The notes beneath the pieces were generated by a model, which had not been told where the DNA came from, did not search any database, and saw only the letters and a program-made list of their open reading frames with translations. DNA of 11,386 nt from assembly GCA_027858215.1 (NCBI GenBank), contig JAQIDD010000237.1, positions 1 through 11,386 on the forward strand, written 5' to 3'. A program made the translations under genes and the position numbers. This DNA comes from Candidatus Delongbacteria bacterium (GTDB lineage: Bacteria; Bacteroidota; Bacteroidia; Bacteroidales; ML635J-15). Each line of letters begins with the position of its first letter. The stretch's first letter is position 1. This document shows, one piece after another, positions 1-6,873 of the stretch.

Positions 1-646
1 TGTCCACGTAATAGGCGGCATTATTGTTCTCTATTGCTGGGCATGAGCCAGAACTGCTTCCGTTATTAACTGTAGCAATAGCAACTTCAGTACTTGTTCC
101 AGGTACGAGAGCAATGTTCAGATCAGTGTAGTTACCTCCAGATGGATTTGGACCTGTTAGTAAAAAAGCAAACGCATCATTAAAACTACAAACATATTCC
201 CTGTACTCCTCGGAAGCAAATATATAATTAAACCTTACCGTGTCGGCCGGGGAATAAAAATCAAATTCTATGACTGCAGCATCGTTGGTGGAACCGGGGG
301 CAGCACCGATAACGTTTTCTAAATCTGCATCCCCTGCTCTACCGTTGTCAGTGGACGTCCACCCGTAACTATTAGGTCCTACTGCATCTGCAATGTCACC
401 GGTTGACATGATAACACCACCATCCATTGGTATTTCGGGAAAACCTGAAGGGAGGGTGGTAAAGGAACCCATTGCCCGGTTAGCACCGGTTGAAGTTATG
501 TTGTAAACCTGTACACCTACCCCAAGTAAAACATCTTCAACCAGTTCAGTAACAGTCGGGGTATCATCCGTATTAAGCTGTGCCCTGGCTGGCATAACCA
601 ATAATAGAATGACTAATAATGGTATTAAATATCTTATTTTATTCAT
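1..646 (-). CDS. Choice-of-anchor L domain surface protein (C-terminus beyond window)
   Basis: This is the first 215 codons of a secreted protein that reads off the left edge. The start is the ATG at 646-644. Residues 1-22 form a signal peptide (NKIR n-region, long Leu/Val/Ile core, ARA before Gln23). Residues of about 30-215 show the choice-of-anchor L pattern: MDGGVIMSTGDI near 74-85, FNYIFASEEYREYV at 139-152, NDAFAFLLTGPN at 156-167 and NIALVPGTS at 177-185. In this family the domain sits N-terminal in extracellular proteins that end in one of several anchoring or sorting signals. Here a T9SS C-terminal signal is expected but lies outside the window. The gene starts 14 bp after the PorP/SprF-like gene on the same strand, so it is probably the third gene of that operon. 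The domain call is firm; the molecular function is unknown. Confidence 0.85.
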   Translation of the reverse strand, partial: MNKIRYLIPLLVILLLVMPARAQLNTDDTPTVTELVEDVLLGVGVQVYNITSTGANRAMGSFTTLPSGFPEIPMDGGVIMSTGDIADAVGPNSYGWTSTDNGRAGDADLENVIGAAPGSTNDAAVIEFDFYSPADTVRFNYIFASEEYREYVCSFNDAFAFLLTGPNPSGGNYTDLNIALVPGTSTEVAIATVNNGSSSGSCPAIENNNAAYYVD

Positions 647-660
647 AAGAATGGGGTTTT

Positions 661-1638
661 TTAAAACATTTTATAACTTTCCTGGGATGATGTATTGAAA
701 TAATATGATAAACTGATTTCGTGTGTGTTGGCACCATTTACCATATTGCTAAGTGCGGAATTTGGCAGATCATAACTGTACCCTACATAAACCTGCATAA
801 ATTCAAATCCCACCACAAAAGCAAGTGTGTTTTGTGCCCTATACCAGGCTCCAATACGTGCTTTAAAGGTTTCATTGATGGCATAATCAGTATAAATCCC
901 GGTAGCCAGTTCATTGATTCCATTTTGTGTAGAACCAAGGATGTTTGGCGTAAATGTGAGTTTACTGCCTTCCGGGGTGATTTTTATACCTGCTTGGGAA
1001 GCGTATTTAGCATACAGGGTTCCGGTTTCTTCAGTATAACTTTCGTTCGGCTGGTTTACATGAAAAGCGGAAATACCCGCAAATGCGTTAATGTTGCTTT
1101 CTTCCCGTGGTTGATAAAACCACATCAAACCAAAACCGGCATCAATGTAATAAATAGATTCATGCATTACGGTTTCGCTGGTTTGGTTGGTAGGCTGAAA
1201 ACTACCAACTTCATACTGGTCATCAAAAGTCAGTCCGTCTGTATCTAAGAATTTTTGATTGAAACCCCCATATACGGAAGCACTCAGAAAATGACCGCTT
1301 TCGCTGAGACGTAAATTGTAGTTTACTGCCAGCATACCTTCAATGTGATTAAAAGCTCCGGCCATATCGTTCATGGCAAAAACGCCTACATCCAATTTAC
1401 TACCGTCCCCCTGCTTGTACACAGGAGCCATGAACGTAAAGGCTGCGGTTGTATAACCGTTGTCGATACTTGGCATCTGGGTACGGTAATTGAGTTTTGC
1501 ATTGATGTTGTTATCTGACCCCATAAGGGCAGGATTCAATTTGAGGGGTACGGAATAAGGCTGAGAATGTCTAACATCCTGAGAAAATGCTGCCCAACTG
1601 ATAATCAAACCGAGAATGACGAAACTTATTTTTTTCAT
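661..1638 (-). CDS. PorP/SprF family type IX secretion system membrane protein
   Basis: This is a predicted outer-membrane beta-barrel protein of the PorP/SprF family, about 325 residues, the usual length. I chose the ATG at 1638-1636 because a classical signal peptide follows it at once (MKKISFVILGLI, then AAFSQ). An ATG 30 bases upstream (1668) is equally in frame and adds ten residues. Just after the signal comes the family's N-terminal pattern (DVRHSQPYSVPLKLNPALMG). Later come alternating amphipathic strands and family-like segments such as KARIGAWYRAQNTLAFVVGF and VYVGYSYDLPNS, with HEISLSYYF near the end. In Flavobacterium johnsoniae, SprF is needed to export or display the adhesin SprB, and PorP/SprF proteins are often encoded beside proteins with type B T9SS signals. 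It lies directly downstream of such a protein, so it is probably that protein's dedicated partner. The partnership is inferred from position. Confidence 0.9.
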   Translation of the reverse strand: MKKISFVILGLIISWAAFSQDVRHSQPYSVPLKLNPALMGSDNNINAKLNYRTQMPSIDNGYTTAAFTFMAPVYKQGDGSKLDVGVFAMNDMAGAFNHIEGMLAVNYNLRLSESGHFLSASVYGGFNQKFLDTDGLTFDDQYEVGSFQPTNQTSETVMHESIYYIDAGFGLMWFYQPREESNINAFAGISAFHVNQPNESYTEETGTLYAKYASQAGIKITPEGSKLTFTPNILGSTQNGINELATGIYTDYAINETFKARIGAWYRAQNTLAFVVGFEFMQVYVGYSYDLPNSALSNMVNGANTHEISLSYYFNTSSQESYKMF

Positions 1639-1687
1639 AACGCTAATGTTTTTCTTATTTGTTTTCATTTTTATTGATTTTATTGAG

Positions 1688-4600
1688 TTATCGGATTAAA
1701 TTCACAATACCGGATTTATTAAATTTCTCTCCATTAGTAAATTCCCCTTTTGCATGGTAAATGTAAGCTCCGGAAGGCACTTCTTCCCCGGTTCCTTGTA
1801 CTGTGCCATCCCATCCTTCATGTGGATTCGATGAATGATATAAAAGATCACCGGTTCGGCTCACGATATTCAGTTCAAAATTCTTAGTGCCTTTATAGCG
1901 AATGTAGAATACATCATTTCTGCCATCACCGTTTGGTGTAAAAGCCGATGGGATATAAAAACCGGGTGTCCTGACCAACACATATACATCATCATCATTC
2001 ACACAACCAAACACATCGGTTCCTGTTACGTTAAAAAGTGTTGATGAATCCGGTGTGGCAATAGGATTGTATATCCATGAATTGTTCAGTGAGAATGGGG
2101 GAATCCATTCGTATTGTACCCCGCCTGTTGCAACCAGTGGGGTGGATTCTCCACGGGCAATTTCAACGGTATCTTCGCTGTTCGGGCCTGTGGCATTGAT
2201 GTCTGGTAAAGGATGTACAATCACTTCCACGTCATCCGTTACCGTGTCACAACCTTCATAAGTTGCATGCACTGTATAAGTGGTAGTTAATTCGGGTTTT
2301 ACAATTGGGTTTGGCTTATAAACATCAGCCATGCCATTTTGAGGTGTCCAGTAATAAGACTGTCCTTCAACCAGTGCTGTTCCAATTTGAATGCTATCTC
2401 CATAACATATTTCGACATCTGTGCCTGCATCTGCTACAGCAGGGGGTAACATGGTTACTTCAATGGTATCTGTGGCCTGGCATCCGGTTGCATCATCGAT
2501 TACCAGCACAATGTAATTGGTAATTTGTGCTTCAGGGCTGGCTACCGGTTGTGCAATGTTCCCCTGGTCAAGTGTGCTTGTGGGGAACCACTGATAGGAA
2601 TAACCACTGATTTCCTGTGTGCCAATTTGTACACTTCTGTTGGCACAAATTGTTGTGTCCGGACCGGCATCAACAGTGGGGAAGTCATTGATTTCAATAT
2701 TCTGTGAAATGGTATTTGAACATGTCCCGTCAGTGATACCGAAGGTAACTGTTTTGGTTCCACCTGCTGTGTACATAATGCCTGTTGGATTTTCCGAAGA
2801 TGAATTAACAGGTACAGCGTTTTCTCCAAAATCCCAACTGAAACTCCAGTTGCTTCCGGTGCTGCCTGTATTCTGGAAATTCACACCTGCATCTCCACAT
2901 ACTGGAGCATTGTGTGTAAAACTCACATCCGGGGTCTGGTTGATGTTGATGCTGTGCATTATGGTATCTGTACAGCCTGTTGTGTTGTTGGTAAGTATCA
3001 ACGTCACTTCTTTTGTGCCTGCAGTAGCGTAAATTATACCTGTAGGATGTTGGTCTGTACTTGTAGCTGGTGTTGCTCCCTCATCAAAGCTCCATTCATA
3101 ACTGACATTCACAGAATCTCCAATGTTTGTAAAGTCCACTGGCAATCCTGTGCATTGTGGTGCTGTGCTGGTAAAGTCAGCATGAGGTGTTTCCAGCACC
3201 TGTAATGAGTCTTCAGCTGTGTTTGAACAATGAGCATTGCTGATAATGAGGCTAATGTGTTTTTTCCCGCTTGTGGTGTATTGTATGCCTTGCGGATTCT
3301 CTGCGTTGGCTGTAGATGGATTGGCTGTTTCTCCAAAATCCCATGAATAATTCCAATCTTCACCTGTACTGCCAGTATTTTGAAAATCAAACGTTCCACT
3401 CAAACATAAGGAATCGGAATGCGTAAAACTTACAGCAGGTGTTTGATGTATGGTAAACGTTTTTGTCATGGTATCGGTACAACTTGTTGTGACATTTGTT
3501 GTGACAAGTTGTACGGTTTTGGTGCCGGCTGTGCTGTAAACAATGCCAGTTGGATTTTCAACCGTTTCTGTTGCAGGTGTTGCATCAACGCCAAAGTCCC
3601 ATTCCCAGGTTGTGTTTGTCACGGTGCCTGTATTGGTAAAGTCCACGGGCAATTCTGTACATTGTGGTGCTGTGCTGGTAAAATCAGCAACCGGGGTTTC
3701 TTCCACAACGATTGTTTGTGATGCGGAATTGGAGCAGTTTTCACTGCTGATGGAAAAGAGGATGGTTTTTGTCCCACTGGTTGTATAATTGACAGCTTGT
3801 GGATTTTCACCAGTGGCTGTAGCAGGTATGGCGCCTGCACCAAAATCCCATGAATATGCCCAGGTGCTGCCACTAAAGCCTGTGTTGGTGAAGTCAAAAT
3901 CTGCACTGAGGCATGCATCACCCGAATTGGTAAAACTCACATCCGGTGTTTGGTGAATAAGAATGTTTTTTGAAAAATTTGCTGAGCAAGTGGATATCGT
4001 ATTGGTTATCGTTAAGCTTACATTTTTTGTCCCGGAAGTTGAATATGTTACTCCGGTTGGGTTTTCATTTGGGCTTGTAGCAGGGCTGGCTCCTGCACCA
4101 AAATCCCATAAAAACGTGCAATTTGAGGATGAGCCCAGGTTGTTAAAATCCATACCGTAGCTTGTGCATTCAGGGGCAGTACTGCTAAAATCTACATCAG
4201 GTGTTTCGCCCACATTGATAACAACACTTAATGATTCAGTGCAGTTCCCATTGGTTATAACCAGCGTGACTGTTTTCGCACCACTGGATGTGTAATATAT
4301 ATCCTGGGGGTTTTCAGCGTTTGAGGTAGCTGGAACAGCACCTGCGCCAAAATCCCATTGATAAGTCCACTCTACACCCGAACTGCCAGTGTTGGTAAAA
4401 TCAATGGTTTCATTCGCACATACATTCACTGCACTCGCATTGAATGAGGCGGTTGGGTTTTCATAAATCTGGATGCCGATTGTTTTATAAGATATACAAC
4501 CAGTAACTTCGTCATAAACAGTAAGTTCTACGTTTTTCAGTCCGCTGGTTGAATAGGTAACAGGCACAGGTGATATTGCTGTATCAACAAGAGGGGTTGC

Positions 4601-4795
4601 ACCCGTTCCAAAATCCCATGCATGTATAGTGTTGGAGCCGGTATAACCAGTGCTTAAAAATTGTACCTGTTCACCTGTACATGCAGGTGCTGTTGAAGTG
4701 AAATCTGCTTGAACGCTGTCACAATAATGTGGTGTCTGAGCAAACGCAAAGCTGCCTGTAATGCTCAGGATCAAGAGTAATTTTAGTTTTTTCAT
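1688..4795 (-). CDS. PKD-repeat adhesin-like protein with type B T9SS C-terminal signal
   Basis: This 1035-residue protein is predicted to be exported to the surface by T9SS. Residues 1-20 are a signal peptide (MKKLKLLLIL core, cleavage near AFAQ). Residues 29-706 hold eight PKD domains of about 84-85 residues, each with a WDFG-like turn (Trp-Ser-Phe in the seventh) and a GTK-like segment before the last strand. They alternate between two subtypes. Residues 707-944 hold three more diverged Ig/PKD-like domains (for example GYSYQWFP, GQSYYWTP, VQYEWIPP). From about 945 to the end is the gliding-motility-associated (CHU_C, type B) domain, with FTPNGDGRNDVF at 952-963 and a closing SGIVNLIR. Each of the first ten domains carries two cysteines. 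It is the first gene of the minus-strand operon, 49 bp before the PorP/SprF start chosen here. A surface adhesin or stalk role is inferred from architecture; the ligand is unknown. Confidence 0.93.
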   Translation of the reverse strand: MKKLKLLLILSITGSFAFAQTPHYCDSVQADFTSTAPACTGEQVQFLSTGYTGSNTIHAWDFGTGATPLVDTAISPVPVTYSTSGLKNVELTVYDEVTGCISYKTIGIQIYENPTASFNASAVNVCANETIDFTNTGSSGVEWTYQWDFGAGAVPATSNAENPQDIYYTSSGAKTVTLVITNGNCTESLSVVINVGETPDVDFSSTAPECTSYGMDFNNLGSSSNCTFLWDFGAGASPATSPNENPTGVTYSTSGTKNVSLTITNTISTCSANFSKNILIHQTPDVSFTNSGDACLSADFDFTNTGFSGSTWAYSWDFGAGAIPATATGENPQAVNYTTSGTKTILFSISSENCSNSASQTIVVEETPVADFTSTAPQCTELPVDFTNTGTVTNTTWEWDFGVDATPATETVENPTGIVYSTAGTKTVQLVTTNVTTSCTDTMTKTFTIHQTPAVSFTHSDSLCLSGTFDFQNTGSTGEDWNYSWDFGETANPSTANAENPQGIQYTTSGKKHISLIISNAHCSNTAEDSLQVLETPHADFTSTAPQCTGLPVDFTNIGDSVNVSYEWSFDEGATPATSTDQHPTGIIYATAGTKEVTLILTNNTTGCTDTIMHSININQTPDVSFTHNAPVCGDAGVNFQNTGSTGSNWSFSWDFGENAVPVNSSSENPTGIMYTAGGTKTVTFGITDGTCSNTISQNIEINDFPTVDAGPDTTICANRSVQIGTQEISGYSYQWFPTSTLDQGNIAQPVASPEAQITNYIVLVIDDATGCQATDTIEVTMLPPAVADAGTDVEICYGDSIQIGTALVEGQSYYWTPQNGMADVYKPNPIVKPELTTTYTVHATYEGCDTVTDDVEVIVHPLPDINATGPNSEDTVEIARGESTPLVATGGVQYEWIPPFSLNNSWIYNPIATPDSSTLFNVTGTDVFGCVNDDDVYVLVRTPGFYIPSAFTPNGDGRNDVFYIRYKGTKNFELNIVSRTGDLLYHSSNPHEGWDGTVQGTGEEVPSGAYIYHAKGEFTNGEKFNKSGIVNLIR
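2678..4711 (-). repeat. Four tandem PKD-pair super-repeats (A/B, about 507 bp each)
   Basis: Inside the PKD protein, four copies of a two-domain unit run head to tail: 4711-4199 (171 codons), then 4198-3692, 3691-3185 and 3184-2678 (169 codons each). Within each unit the first domain (A) begins with a TSTAP-Cys type strand and ends in HQTP, NQTP or YENP. The second (B) ends in ETP or a variant (DFP in the last copy). Copies three and four are the most alike in DNA: a 23-base stretch at 3153-3175 recurs exactly at 3660-3682, 507 bases away. This points to expansion by duplication of domain pairs. Confidence 0.88.
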
Positions 4796-5014
4796 GCTAT
4801 GTTTTTTATTTTGATTAGAAATAAATTTTTACATTTTCTTCTTGCAATCTAAAAGTAGATGTGCACACAAAGATAAAGGTTGCATTTTAATTACCAAATA
4901 TTTTATCGTAAATTTTTTATGGACAGAAATGACATCTATTGTTTTATGTTCATGATGAACCAATTCTCAAATAATTTTTGTTATTTTGCTAAAAATAGCA
5001 TTAACACTAGTACA
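4796..5014. other. Divergent intergenic region
   Basis: This AT-rich gap of 219 bp separates the minus-strand surface operon from the plus-strand peptidase operon. It contains the minus-strand promoter described separately. On the plus strand I find no full TAnnTTTG element; TATTTTG at 4982-4988 is one base short and has no partner at the right distance. A small inverted repeat, GCTA-AAAA-TAGC (4988-4999), sits 15 bases before the ATG at 5015. It could form only a weak hairpin, and I assign it no function. Codons extending the peptidase frame upstream to 4880 look like noncoding drift. Confidence 0.5.
4868..4898 (-). promoter_or_regulatory. Bacteroidota-type promoter for the minus-strand surface operon
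   Basis: On the minus strand TATCTTTG (4875-4868) matches the TAnnTTTG -7 element. TTTG (4898-4895) lies 19 bp upstream and matches the -33 element of Bacteroidota housekeeping promoters. The start codon of the PKD gene is about 72 bp downstream, leaving a plausible leader. The match is by eye; no transcription start is known. Confidence 0.6.
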
Positions 5015-5128
5015 ATGTTTAAAAGTAATAAAAGAACAGTGGTTTTAATAGGTTTGTTTTTTGTGGTTTTTCCAGTTAAATCTCAAATTTTCAGGCCACC
5101 GGATAAGGCAGAATACAGGAAAAAATAA
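5015..5128 (+). pseudogene. Detached signal-peptide fragment of the C1 peptidase gene
   Basis: The ATG at 5015 opens a 37-codon reading frame: a basic n-region (MFKSNKRT), a hydrophobic core (VVLIGLFFVVF), a PVKSQ cleavage site and then IFRPPDKAEYRKK. It ends at TAA (5126-5128), and a second in-frame stop, TGA, follows at 5132-5134. The catalytic domain then continues in this same frame from about 5135. This is the natural N-terminus of the downstream peptidase, split off by a lesion. Removing one A from the six-A run (5120-5125) and adding one T to the TTT run (5136-5138) would read RKNKSEFYENV straight into the peptidase. Whether the lesion is real or a sequencing error cannot be told from here. 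Confidence 0.72.
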
Positions 5129-5146
5129 AAGTGAATTTATGAAAAT

Positions 5147-6247
5147 GTGATTATAAAAGATGCTGAATCCGGCAAAAAAAATGAAATACCACGTATTTTA
5201 TCCTGTGAGTTTGATGGAAATTATCCAACGGATATTACCGCATACAAAACAAACTGGCACACGCTTCCACAGTCACAGGGGAATGCAGGGACATGCTGGT
5301 GTTTTGCCGCTACATCTTTTTTTGAATCAGAAATATTCCGGTTAAACAATAAGGAAGTGGATTTATCAGAAATGTTTTTTGTGTATTGGGATTATGTTGA
5401 CAGGGCAGAACACTTTGTGGAAACACGTGGAAAAACTTATTTTAACCAGGGAAGTGAAGCCAATGCTTTAAAACGCATCATGCCTGTGTATGGTTGTGTG
5501 CCGGAATCTGCATATCCCGGAAAGCCGGAATACCGGGAATATCATTCCCATTCTGAGATGGTTGAAGAAATGAAAACTTACCTTGACCATGTCAAAGAAG
5601 CCAATCAGTGGAATGCTGGACAAGTTCGTGCAGATGTCCGGGCAATTTTGGACAATTATATGGGAGAAATGCCAGACTCATTTAACTATGAAGGGGAGCA
5701 TTACACTCCCAATAGTTTTTATAAATCCCTGCCATTCAAAGCCGGTGATATGGTAAGTTTCATGTCAACCATGTCGGTTCCGTACAATGAAAAACATGAA
5801 TTGGTGGAACCGGATAACTGGTGGCACAGTGATGAGTATTACAATGTGTCGCTGAAAGATTTTTATCACACTGTGGAATCGGCTGTAAAGCATGGCTATA
5901 CCATTTGTATTTGTGGAGATGTAAGTGAACCAGGTTATGACAGCCAGGCAGAGGTTGCAATAGTGCCGGATTTTGATATCCCGCCAGCCCATATTAATGC
6001 TTCCAGCAGAGAACTGCGTTTATACAATAAGGGCACAACCGATGATCATTGCATTCACATTGTTGGCTATCAGGAATCCGGTGATGATATGTGGTATCTG
6101 ATAAAAGACAGTGGTGCCGGAGGTTTCGATGGGCAGCACAAAGGTTACCGTTTTTTCCATGAGGATTACATACGTCTGAAAATGATGAACATTATGTTAT
6201 ACAAAGATGCAGCCCGTGATGTTCTGGATAAAATTATCAAAAAATGA
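5147..6247 (+). CDS. C1 family (bleomycin hydrolase-like) cysteine peptidase, catalytic part
   Basis: This is a papain-fold cysteine peptidase of the aminopeptidase C/bleomycin hydrolase type. Numbering from the GTG at 5147, the active-site segment QGNAGTCWCF gives the oxyanion-hole Gln44 and nucleophile Cys50. DDHCIHIVGY gives the catalytic His301. WYLIKDSGAG places Asp321 where papain has the catalytic Asn. DNWWHSDEYYNV and CGDVSEPG (near residues 210-260) are further segments I associate with the Bacteroidota members. The GTG is only a formal start: the true protein almost certainly begins at the ATG at 5015, with a signal peptide, and is interrupted by two stops at 5126-5134. If that lesion is genuine, the product lacks a secretion signal or is not made. 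Its TGA overlaps the queE start by 4 nt. The intact protein would be periplasmic or surface-exposed; the substrate is unknown. Confidence 0.85.
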   Translation: MIIKDAESGKKNEIPRILSCEFDGNYPTDITAYKTNWHTLPQSQGNAGTCWCFAATSFFESEIFRLNNKEVDLSEMFFVYWDYVDRAEHFVETRGKTYFNQGSEANALKRIMPVYGCVPESAYPGKPEYREYHSHSEMVEEMKTYLDHVKEANQWNAGQVRADVRAILDNYMGEMPDSFNYEGEHYTPNSFYKSLPFKAGDMVSFMSTMSVPYNEKHELVEPDNWWHSDEYYNVSLKDFYHTVESAVKHGYTICICGDVSEPGYDSQAEVAIVPDFDIPPAHINASSRELRLYNKGTTDDHCIHIVGYQESGDDMWYLIKDSGAGGFDGQHKGYRFFHEDYIRLKMMNIMLYKDAARDVLDKIIKK

Positions 6248-6873
6248 TTCCTGTAGAAGACCGACATTCTCCTTATGCCCTGCCTGTACTGGAAACTTTT
6301 TATTCAATCCAGGGGGAAGGCTTAAATACAGGTAAGGCTGCATATTTTATACGTATGGGAGGATGTGATATGGGATGCCGGTGGTGTGATTCAAAAGAGG
6401 CATGGAACTGGGTGCCGGAATCCTGGACGACTGTAGAGGTACTGGTTGCCGGGATAGTGAAATCAAAAGCAAATTCTGTTGTCGTAACAGGAGGGGAGCC
6501 GTTGTTGTATGATTTGGGCTTGTTGACTCAACAATGTCATAAGCATAATTTGAAATTGTACCTGGAAACAAGCGGTGCCCATAAGTTAAGCGGGACATGG
6601 GATTGGATATGCCTTTCGCCTAAGCCCCAAAAAGAACCTTTAGCTGAATTTTATAGTTTGGCAAGCGAATTGAAGGTGATAATATATGACAAGCATAAAG
6701 ATTTTATATGGGCAGAAAAAATGGCGGACAGGGTTAATAAAGATTGTGCATTATTGTTGCAACCCGAGTGGAGCCGTTTCAACGAAACAAAACCCTGGGT
6801 TGTGGATTATGTAAAAAAACATCCCAAGTGGCGAGTATCAGTACAAACACATAAATATTTGCGCATACCATGA
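6244..6873 (+). CDS. queE: 7-carboxy-7-deazaguanine synthase (radical SAM)
   Basis: QueE converts 6-carboxy-5,6,7,8-tetrahydropterin to 7-carboxy-7-deazaguanine, the step that builds the deazapurine core of queuosine and related modified bases, in the cytoplasm. The protein has 209 residues, normal for the family. ETFYSIQGEGLNTG (17-30) is the family's substrate-side motif. CDMGCRWC (41-48) supplies the CX3CX2C cysteines Cys41, Cys45 and Cys48 for the [4Fe-4S] cluster. VTGGEPLL (81-88) is the SAM-binding GGE motif, and LETSG and LSPKP follow. The ATG at 6244 overlaps the peptidase stop in ATGA, and its own TGA overlaps the next ATG in the same way, so translation is probably coupled across all three genes. 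No other queuosine genes are in the window. Confidence 0.95.
   Translation: MIPVEDRHSPYALPVLETFYSIQGEGLNTGKAAYFIRMGGCDMGCRWCDSKEAWNWVPESWTTVEVLVAGIVKSKANSVVVTGGEPLLYDLGLLTQQCHKHNLKLYLETSGAHKLSGTWDWICLSPKPQKEPLAEFYSLASELKVIIYDKHKDFIWAEKMADRVNKDCALLLQPEWSRFNETKPWVVDYVKKHPKWRVSVQTHKYLRIP

Noticed and set aside
721..1248. A 175-codon plus-strand open frame opposite the PorP/SprF gene.
   Set aside because: It lies wholly inside a well-supported gene on the other strand and has no recognisable domain or start context.
2055..3788. Several plus-strand open frames of 60-137 codons opposite the PKD gene.
   Set aside because: They recur with the 507-bp repeat period, are rich in Cys and Val from antisense of the repeat, and match no domain pattern. 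They are shadows of the coding strand.
2678..4711. Regular direct repeats that might suggest a CRISPR array.
   Set aside because: The period is about 250/507 bp, the repeats are imperfect and fully coding, and the variation keeps the reading frame. They are protein domain repeats.
4880..5014. Upstream extension of the peptidase signal-peptide frame to an ATG at 4880.
   Set aside because: The added residues are Phe/Asn-rich with no homology-like character, and the region overlaps the divergent promoter. The ATG at 5015 begins a proper signal peptide.
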